From contig FN648370.1 in assembly GCA_000310025.1 (NCBI GenBank), positions 1 to 13,269 of the forward strand: 13,269 bases of DNA, read 5' to 3'. The notes under the pieces are model-generated. The model was not told the DNA's origin. It worked only from the letters and a program-made list of their open reading frames with translations, and made no database searches. Shown piece after piece: positions 1 through 8,500 of the stretch. This DNA comes from Ectocarpus siliculosus. Taxonomy: Eukaryota; Sar; Phaeophyceae; Ectocarpales; Ectocarpaceae. The translations under genes and the position numbers were made by a program. Every line of letters starts with the position of its first letter. Positions within the stretch are counted from its first letter, which is position 1.

Positions 1-22
1 TTCAGCTCTTTCATGTCTGGCT

Positions 23-183
23 TGGCGGGTTTGTGTTACGGTATGGTAAAAATAAAAATTTGGTTAGTTCAATTATTTCATGTCTAGGGGCTGGTGGCTT
101 GTTTTACAGCGTCGGTGCCACTCGACGCCAACCCAATCAAATTTTGCGAACAGGGGGCGCTTCGGGGGGGGGGGGGGGGGGGG
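23..183 (+). repeat. Long direct repeat, copy A, ending in a 20-G tract
   Basis: Matches 782-937 at a constant offset of 759 bases, with only two differences over the 141 bases before the G tract. The copy includes the hairpin core at about 96-132 (stem GCGTCG 109-114 with CGACGC 123-128) and ends in G x 20 at 164-183. The high identity suggests a recent duplication or an active repeat family. The window starts close to the left end, so the true left boundary may lie outside. Confidence 0.9.
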
Positions 184-568
184 ACCCCAAATCCGGCATG
201 CCCGAATCCTTTGACCATTGACCCCCCATCCCTACAAAACCGGGAAGGAACACGCCGGGTTTTCACCGGAACAGGGTCTCACATCACCAAGCGCGAAGCG
301 CCGTGAGGTATTTGGCGAGTCGCATGAAGGGTGAGCTGCATCCTGCTAAGGGTGTTCGGCATCTTGTGCTTACTTCCTTGCGTACGGATGACAGCTACGT
401 ATGACTTAATTTATTTTCTGGTGCTTTCACTTCCAGAGACAGTTGTAAGCACTGTGTAACTGCCTCGAGGAAGCTTGACCATTTTAACACAACGTGGTGC
501 GATCATCCCCCGTTGCGCGGAGTGAGGTTTCTCCACCCCGCACAACATGATCTACTCGACCACCATTA

Positions 569-617
569 TGGTTACCGCAAAAAAAAAAAAAACGAGGTAA
601 AAAAAAAAACGGTAACA
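569..617. repeat. Inverted repeat flanking two poly-A runs
   Basis: GTTACCG near 570 is mirrored by CGGTAAC near 611, with A-runs of about 13 and 11 bases between them. It lies just upstream of the 66-bp repeats. Function unknown; the runs are prone to sequencing-length error. Confidence 0.6.
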
Positions 618-646
618 ACCTGGTTGCCGAGTTCACGAAGTGAATT

Positions 647-778
647 GGCTTGTTTTACAACGTCGTTGCCAAGCGACGAAAACCCAATCCCAATGGCAAA
701 CACCGAGTGGGGGGCTTGTTTTACAACGTCGTTGCCAAGCGACGAAAACCCAAACCCCGATGGCAAACACCGGGGGGG
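647..778 (+). repeat. Two tandem copies of a 66-bp unit (647-712, 713-778)
   Basis: Each unit starts GGCTTGTTTTACAACGTCG and the first ~41 bases are identical; differences are confined to the second half. The core CGTCG-8 bases-CGACG can form a hairpin (661-665 with 674-678; 727-731 with 740-744). The A units carry a diverged form of the same core. Because 66 is divisible by three, an apparent ORF runs through, but no known protein is coded. Confidence 0.9.
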
Positions 779-781
779 GCG

Positions 782-937
782 TGGCGGGTTTGTGTTACGG
801 TATGGGAAAAATAAAAATTTGGTTAGTTCAATTATTTCATGTCTAGGGGCTGGTGGCTTGTTTTACAGCGTCGGTGCCACTCGACGCCAACCTAATCAAA
901 TTTTGCGAACAGGGGGCGCTTCGGGGGGGGGGGGGGG
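782..937 (+). repeat. Long direct repeat, copy A', ending in a 15-G tract
   Basis: Second copy of the 23-183 unit, with the same order of AT-rich stretch, hairpin core (stem 868-873 with 882-887) and G tract (15 G at 923-937). It immediately follows the 66-bp tandem units, whose core resembles its middle part. Confidence 0.9.
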
Positions 938-940
938 TTA

Positions 941-2200
941 TACCCTTGTATCCCCGAGTTTCTGCCGAGGCGTTGGTGCTTCGGCGTCCCGTTCTCGCAT
1001 GGTGTGCATCACCGCTGGCGCTGCTGGCTCTCTCTGTGGAGCTGTGGAGGCCCCCGAGAGATGGCAGACACCCCGACACTACAGGGTCATCATCGCAATC
1101 TTCGCATGCATACATACCACAGGGACAGCCGCTATAGCCCACCAGTCGCCCGTCCGTGTGGTCGATTGGTCAAGTCAAACGTAACCCTACAAGAAGACCA
1201 AGGTTACGAGTAGATTTATTTGCAAGACTATGTTCCCTGTTGTGCAGTGCTATAGATAGAGGAGGCGGCAAGGGCAAGTTTGCAAGGCAGGTGGTTCAAT
1301 GTGCAAGCTGGTCAATGAATGACCTGTTCCAATTGAATGGACTGATTTCGAGCTTTGTGATCGATACTATTTGCAGTATTACTATTTTGTTGTACACGAA
1401 CTAGGCTGCTTGTTTCCGTGTGTTCCTGTAGTAGCACGGCTGGGTGATGAGTGTGGGCCGGCATCGATGACGAGGAGGTAGATGATGCAGAACGGGTAAC
1501 GAGAGTGAGGCATGTTTACTACATCCATCTACTGCACCTCATGGTAATTTTTCGACGATTCATGGTAAACTCTTCGACCTTCTTTTTTAGCACAGACCCT
1601 TGGTCAGAACGATTATTATCATGACTTCTGTGAGCCACAACGAACGCCACAATCACACATCATAGACTTCGCATACATCGGTGACGTTTCAACCTAAAGT
1701 ATTTATTGTCTGAGATTATGCATGAGTAAGTAGATTATTCCACCACTAAGTAGTACAGGCCTCAACAACAACAGGAAGGATAGACTATCCCCCGGCAGTT
1801 ACCTACACTACCAAGCCTTGCTAATAACGAAGAACACATCGTACACAACGTGGAAAATCTGTAAGTATTACATCATTTTCGATGCCACTGTATGTACTAT
1901 GCAACGACGCTTCAAGGATTAGGATTGATGACAGATGTAGGATTTCCCAACTTCCAGACCGGCCGTTGCAACGCTTCAACCAGCTGACTGACTATGCTGC
2001 AACAGGAGAGACGGAGTGAGAGTCACCGAGGAAACACCAACGATACGCTGAGTGAATAGTCTAGTTCCCAACATGTGCAAAATATCAAGTGCTCTGTGTG
2101 CTGCTGTGGTGTGCCCGCTGGATTTTTGTGGCAGATAATGGGTACAATGTAGTCTTTCTGTGTGTGTTTATATTATTCCTTAATAATTTTGAGAAACTTC
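941..2200. other. Upstream non-coding stretch, no gene recognised
   Basis: No open frame on either strand has a recognisable product or exon-like composition. The stretch is AT-richer than the gene. The only structure noticed is a 21-bp imperfect tandem pair at 1540-1581 (CATGGTAA...TCGAC). A TATA-like tttatatta near 2167 is about 400 bases from the ATG and is not convincing. Confidence 0.6.
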
Positions 2201-2563
2201 ACACATGATTTCGGATAGAAGATTCGATCAGGGGGTGGGGCTGAAGACCCGTGGCACCGCGGAGCCCCTCGGCCCGAAGCGTTCTTGTCTGGCTTGGCTT
2301 CGCGTTTGACTCTGGAAGCCCAACCCCTTGCCCGTGCGCCTCCCCCCACAGTTGGACTCCCCTCCCCAGTTTGCCTCTCCCATCACCCGGACACATCTTC
2401 CGGCCTCTATCCATCACCCCGAAACGCATCTACCGCCTGTTCGACGGCAGTAGCTCGCATCATCATCATCCCCGGGAGAGCGGGCACTCGCGTGGTGTGA
2501 CGTTGTGAGACAGAGGGACAGACAGGGCTTGAATAGGGGAGAGGGTCAAGGACAGCAGACAAC
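2201..2563 (+). promoter_or_regulatory. Probable promoter / 5' UTR region of MPI
   Basis: This stretch directly before the start codon is GC-rich and pyrimidine-rich on the plus strand, unlike the AT-richer DNA at 1400-2200. No clear TATA box or initiator can be assigned, so the transcription start is unknown. An in-frame TAG at 2534-2536 bounds the coding frame. Confidence 0.4.
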
Positions 2564-2590
2564 ATGGAGGTTCTCCAGAGCTCGGTTCAG
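2564..2590 (+). CDS. MPI: MPI exon 1 (start codon, residues 1-9)
   Basis: Codes MEVLQSSVQ and ends CAG|gtgagg, a strong donor. The ATG has A at -3 and G at +4, and an in-frame TAG lies 30 bases upstream (2534-2536), so this is the only plausible start in this frame. Exon 2 cannot supply a start: its frame is open only back to a TAG near 5953 and has no ATG before QYAWG. The join VQ|QYAWGK matches the usual N-terminal pattern of the family, a short strand ending in Q just before YAWG. The exon is very short, so automated predictors may miss it. Confidence 0.85.
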
Positions 2591-5500
2591 GTGAGGGGTG
2601 TTTTCCGGTGCTGTATGTGCTTTGATTTTTCCGCGTCCAGCGGTCAGCGGAAGCTTTTTTGCACACCCGCCTGCGGGCGTTGCTTGTCAAGCGAACATAT
2701 TCCGTTGCAACCATATCGAACCTTGTGGGCGCGGTGCGATACTACATACAAACACATAGCCTAGGGGACAGGCGCTGAGGGGCTCTCTTCATCGCCAAGC
2801 ACCCCTTCTCTCTGCGCCTCGGCCGCCGTTCCTTTCGTGAGACGGCTGTGTTCTGTGTGCGTGCTCGCTTTTCCTGTGGACACGGTAAATGACCGTTGCC
2901 GAAAACGTATCCTCTCACGCCAATCCTCTCTCTCTCTCTGTCGTCACAGAATTGGAACAACTTTCCTGGCTGTTCCCAAGGTGGCAGACAGCTTCCTGCT
3001 TCAATGTCTTTTTTCCGCCCCTCTCACGCTACTACACTCGCCACAGGCACCGACACCCCGCCCCCCTTGTTCTTGATGCTCTTGTTGTCGTTGTGACTCG
3101 GGGTCTAAGCGCGCTCATGACAACCGCCTGAGACATCCATGTCCTCAAGCTAGAGGCTCTCTGTCCTTTTTTTTCCGAAAAATTGATGAAGACAGGTGTG
3201 TAAGATAGTCCGCCTCATCAACCAAAAGAGAGACAGCTGCGAGAGAGAAAAGAAAAAACACTCGTGTTCCCATCCCACCACCCGGAGTTCGCTGTCCTGG
3301 CGCCTGTCTTGTTCCCCTCTCCATCCACGACAACACCCGGAGTTAGCTAGGCTGGCACTTGCCTCGCGGACGATTGACGCGCGAGAGAGAGCGTATGCTC
3401 GCACGCGAACGTTCTGTGTTGCATGGGACCCCGTCGGTGAACAGTTTTTTCTACCCGCGTTTTTGTCTGTTAGTCTTTCTCGTTTTCTCGTCACAGCAGT
3501 ACTGCTGTACATACATGTGAGATGGAATGCGGCGGTTGCCGAGAGGCCCACGCCAGCACGCTACTACAAATAGCTTCATACACGACAGCTAGCTCACAGC
3601 TCTCCGGGTAAGCAACTCTATCGGTGCTTAAATCTACTGGATGGATACCTAACTCGCAATCGGCCCCCTCTCTACCGACTCCAAACCGTATGTGTTCACG
3701 TGGGAGAGAGGCTGCTTTGTATGCATGCCAGTATGGTGCTCTGGCGTAGTGTGTTGAGAGCTGCGTCCGTGATTTAGCGAGAGGTCGCGGGAGCAGGGCT
3801 TCTTTATTCTCTCTCGCATGTTTTCTCTCGGTCAGTGCGCACGATTGTGACACAAAAGAAAGCAGTGGCAGTTGCGCTTGCCCCGTGTCTGGTTGTTGGC
3901 CAAGGTAAATATGCATGGCAAGCGCCGAGCGAGGAAGCTGTTTGTCGCGAGTCCTCGGAATGTAAATTTATCGAAATACACACATACCTGATGAGGCACA
4001 TACAGGGAACATGCGGGGGCGAAGAGCACAGAACCCACAAATTGTCTTACCTTTCAGCTTTCATGCAGTATTCCAACCAGCTGTTCCGAGGTTGGTGTTG
4101 ACAAGACATTTGGTGTTGACCAACACACTCGCCGAAAGAGGAAATAAGGATAAAAGATACACAGTCGGCGGTCCTCTATAAGCGGTACATGTACCCGAGT
4201 ACGTACATGGCGGAATGCCCTGAATATTGGCACCGAAATCACTTGGCACAAATCCATCTCTCAGTACAAGGGCTATATAGGAATAGCGGAACTGCCCTGA
4301 AACATCGGCACCAAAAACCTCTTGTCGCTAGTATACCTGCCGCTATTATTGAGGACCGCTGACTGTACCACAGAAAAAGTAAACTGCCTAAATCGGAACA
4401 CGATAGATTCCTGCACATGTTATGTACAAGTACATATGCGTAGGACGCCACGACGATACACATGGACACCAAGATCCCGCCGCAGTTTGTTCTGCCTCGC
4501 TTACTTTCACAGAGAGATGCACAAGATGGCTACCAAACTGCCTTGTTGAGCCTGTTACCCACAAGGGAAATATCGCTGTGTGCTGCTCGGGAAATCGTGG
4601 AAATACAGGTATAATAGCCTTCGCTGAGGCTATGGATTCATTTCTACATGATCTATTTAGAAAAAAAAAAAAAGTACATGAATCTCACAGAAAGACCACC
4701 CGTTCGAGATCTTGGCACCAACTGGCATCACTTAAACCGATACACTGAAGTTTTGCATCACGATGATACAAATCTTTAGTGTATAGGCGTAGACAAACTC
4801 AAAATAAGCCCAGTTTCCAGCCGGTTTCCCTCCACTCACTCTTCAGACTCCAGCACACCCGTTTCGACTGGGTTTATTATATCTCGAACGGGTAGTCTTT
4901 CTGTGAGATTATGTCTACTTTCTAATATTCACCGTCCTGCTTTATTCTGTGTCAGGACGCAGTTTCACTTTTCGGGCGGGGAAGAACACTTTCTTCCTTA
5001 CCCGGTCATGATTTGCCAGTAGTCTACGCATCAAAATTGATTAAGCAAACATTTGGGATAAAGTATTCAATCCGTGCTTTGGGGTTAGGGTGAAGGATTG
5101 CGTAGCGTAAGGTGATCCTGATTTGCGTTCGTGCCCTGGACGCATGCATGCATGCATGCATTTGGGCTCCCTGAAACCAAAACAGAACAGCAATTGCCGT
5201 AAGGTTGCGAGTCAGCGCACGGGGGTGCGATCGATTTTCAAAGCGCAATTTTTCCACAACCAGAAGGGTGCGAGCGCCAACTGATAGTTCTCCGGGAAGC
5301 TCTCGATGAGATGTTTCCAAAACCACCCTTCGACAGCAGTGGTATTCTAACCTCTTGGTTGTGGAGAAATGACGCTTTGAAAATCGATCGCACCCCTGTG
5401 CGCTGACTCGCAACCTTACGGTACTGTATGTTCTCTTGCGAAACAAACCCCCTTCTGCACAGGGTACATTTACCAATATACCATGGTACTTGGATATCCC

Positions 5501-8500
5501 AAGAGAAGAGCGCGAATGCTCTGAGATGCAATCCCTCATTTGTTTTTAGAGAGCCAAACACAAACTTCGCCATCGAGGATAACGTCGGCGGGTCTCACAT
5601 TAGAAGGATACGAAAGAAGGGATGGATCATGGCCACACACCCACATAGATACGCATAGCCACGTACCCTCCCTCTCGCAATGATGTCTGGTTTTGGTGGC
5701 AAAATTCCCGGGCTCGATTCGGCCTCCCATCTATTGAGTGAAAGTGATGGGGGACCAAGATTCGGATTTTCGAGCTTGCGGGACTTCTGGCGACGTGCAT
5801 AGCGAAGGTGCTGAAGATTGCGAAGAAGACGTGAATAGACTCGCCGGTTTCTACCCCTATTATAAAAGCCTTCTTCCTTCCTTGCTGTGTCTACAAAACA
5901 AAACAAAACAATGAAAACAAGAAAACGGCCCTTACAACGTGAACATGGCCTAGCCTCAGATCTCCCCAAAGGACGTTTGTAGAGGACTTTTCTTTCGCTC
6001 TTTTCACAACACAACGCTACTTTCCCGCTACCCTCTGATATCTACACATCGTTTCGCGAATTTGGGTTTGGACAGCAATATGCCTGGGGCAAGAAAGGCT
6101 CCGACAGCGTGGTGGCCAAGCTCAAAGGCCTTGGAGACGCGGAGTACACCGTGAAGCCGGAGGAAAATTACGCCGAGATGTGGATCGGGACCCACCCCAG
6201 CGGGCCCAGCCGTGTCGTGAGAGACGGAAGTCCGGGGCCTCTGCTCAAGGTGAGCTGGAGAGAGGGGTGGGGGGGGAGGTGCCACCGCAGCAGTTGAGGG
6301 AAGAATTGTTTGTAGTACAGTATGTGGGGTGCGGAACGTTGTGGTTTGGTTCTTTGGTCATTCGGTCGTTCCGGAAGTATGGATATGCATGTCAGGCGAG
6401 ACTCACTGCCATCGCGAAAGTACGACGTAAAAGTGCGGTACAGCAGTAATGTTAAGTTTAAGAGGCGAAGGCACTGCTGTGTGCCATGGGGGTTTTGAGA
6501 GCTTGCCTGCTCCACAGCCGCGATGATGCTAATGCTGCCGAGCAGCTGGTCTTCGAACGATCTTTTCCGAAGGTGTTTCCTTCCTTGCACGTGTCGGTAC
6601 TGCTGTAGGGTGTTGCCCCCTCTTGCCCTCGTCGGCTGTGGAGCATTCTAGCTCTAGAATATGGATCGATCGATTGCACAACACGTGCATGCGCCCGCAC
6701 TTTCCGTCTACGTTCTGTCAAAGCTGTCACAGAAACAAGGCAACGCGATCTCTCTCCATTTATACACAGGTTTGCATCTGAACATCTAAAGTTGAACTCC
6801 GCAAGACCCCCCGCCCCCTGTTACCGGCTCGCGTGCCCCCCACCTCGAACTTGGCTGGTGCTAGGGCGACCTGCTCCCACCCACCAACGAAAAATCTGTA
6901 CCTACTGAACCTTCCCTCGCCGACATGCAGGATAGATTGACCAGGGACAAACATTTTTGAGCCACCATTGGGCAAAGTAGGAAGAAACGATTGGCCATCG
7001 GTGATCGGTCCTGTGGGAACAATGCGCCGTCCTCTGGAGGAGTCGTCGTCAATGGTCTAACCGCTGAGGCATGCAAAACATAAAATAAAGAGCACGCCCC
7101 CCCACCCCCTGTTTTCGTTTTTTATGGTGATGGCAGGAAATTCTTGACGACAACCCGCATGTACTGGGAGCAATCCGGTGGAAGGGAGACCTCCCCTTTT
7201 TGTTCAAGGTTATCTCCATCAGCAAGGCCCTCAGCATCCAGGCGCACCCCGACAAGGTATGTATTGATTGATTGCTGCATCGATTTGGGTTTGGCGTTTT
7301 GTGCTGCTGCTGCTGCTGCCTGCTGCTGCGGCGGCGGCTGCTGCGGCTGCTGCTGCCGTTGCCTGTGGTTCTTTTGACTGCAGTTACGGCCAGCTGCTGT
7401 TATATCAGCACCTGCTGTACTGCTCCGCTGCGGTAAAAAAGTTTGCGCGTTTCCTTGCATTGAGAGCTACAGTAAAGGCTAAAGGCATTGAGCACACCTT
7501 TGAGGAATTGCAGGACACCAACAGATATGCGAGCCATTGGAACGAAACTCCGAAAAAGCTGAAAAAGCTGGATGACGGTAACGAAGGCGGTCGTCTGTAA
7601 AAGAAGAAAGGAAGCATTGTTTTCGATTTTTTTGGTTGGTTCTCAAACCTCTTCGTTGGAACTTGTTTCCCTTTTTTTTTGCATTCGGATCTCTGTTCTT
7701 GCTTGTGTACAAAACAACACATGTAAATCCATTTGTGTTTCATTGCATGGTCGTATGCGTTCGCAGCGCTTGGCGGAACGGCTGCACGCGGAGAGACCCG
7801 ACGTGTACAAGGACGACAACCACAAGCCCGAGATGGCGGTGACTCTCTCGGACTTCGAGGGGCTCTGCGGATTCAGACCGTTCTACGAGATCGTCTGGAA
7901 CCTGCACGCCTACCCCGGTAAATACCAGGGCCGGGCTGTTCTGTTTTGTTCCACTGCTGTAGACCCGTGTTGCGACGACATTGTACAGTACCGTCGTTCG
8001 AAACGTGCACGAAGTGGCTGTCTTCTGTCTGTGACATGTTTATTTTCTGTGTTTCTATGTAGGCGACCGGGAGGTATCCGTAGAAAATTATGGCTGCCCC
8101 CTTGGGGCTGGTAAATAGTAGTTATCTAGTTCTGGCCCCCTCTTCGTTATTCCGCGGCGTGGGACCGATCCATGACTCAGTGCCTGTGCTTCACCTCAGC
8201 CCCAACCAAAACCCTCGACATGAAGCATCACTGACACGAAAAATCACCACCACCCTGATGGGACACACCGATGTTCCATGGTCGTGTTCGCGCTCACTCC
8301 GTGCATGTGCCCTTGTCTATCCTGCCTAAATTTACCCCCGTCCCCGTCCCCGTCCCCGTCCCCCCGTTACTACGTGTGTCCAGAGCTGCGCAGCATGGTT
8401 TCGTACGGTGCGTTGAAGGCGGTGTGCAAGGCCGGGGACGACGTCGAAAGGCAGCGGTCGGCGCTCAAGAAGCTCTTCGGGTCGTTCGTCAAGTGCGACA

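Larger units (their letters stand above)
2591..6075 (+). other. MPI intron 1 (3485 bases)
   Basis: Lies between donor CAG|gtgagg and acceptor ggacag|CAA and makes up about a third of the gene. It holds a two-copy ACCCGGAGTT repeat (about 3281 and 3332), the 16-bp palindrome at 3493-3508, a two-copy repeat at 4207-4324, the inverted-repeat element at 4660-4930, the (GCAT)5 tract at 5142-5161 and the hairpin element at 5195-5423. ORFs of up to 171 codons occur on both strands but look incidental. No protein-coding gene is supported inside it. Confidence 0.8.

Noticed and set aside
513-1184. 223-codon plus-strand ORF
   Set aside because: It is built from the 66-bp and long repeats, which stay in frame because 66 divides by three, and from poly-A and poly-G runs. 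No family resemblance and no conserved coding signal.
2924-2980. Good-looking splice acceptor (CT tract then cacag) early in intron 1, possible extra exon
   Set aside because: Any exon here would have to sit between VQ and QYAWG, where the family has no room. It could at most be used in a 5' UTR variant; no support.
3150-3573. Overlapping ORFs of 125-133 codons on both strands in intron 1
   Set aside because: Both strands are open over the same low-complexity, purine/pyrimidine-skewed DNA, neither resembles a known protein, and the region is inside a well-supported intron.
3528-3600. tRNA-Ser-like start (GCGGCGGTTGCCGAGAGG)
   Set aside because: Only an A-box-like stretch is seen. There is no matching B box, anticodon arm or acceptor-stem partner downstream.
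5024-5573. Minus-strand ORFs of 171 and 111 codons
   Set aside because: They run across the 5195-5423 hairpin element and the (GCAT) repeat; the open frames follow from the inverted arms. No recognisable domain.
7122-7460. Gln/Ala-rich minus-strand ORF (112 codons) over intron 3
   Set aside because: The product comes from a trinucleotide repeat and shadows exon 3 on the other strand.
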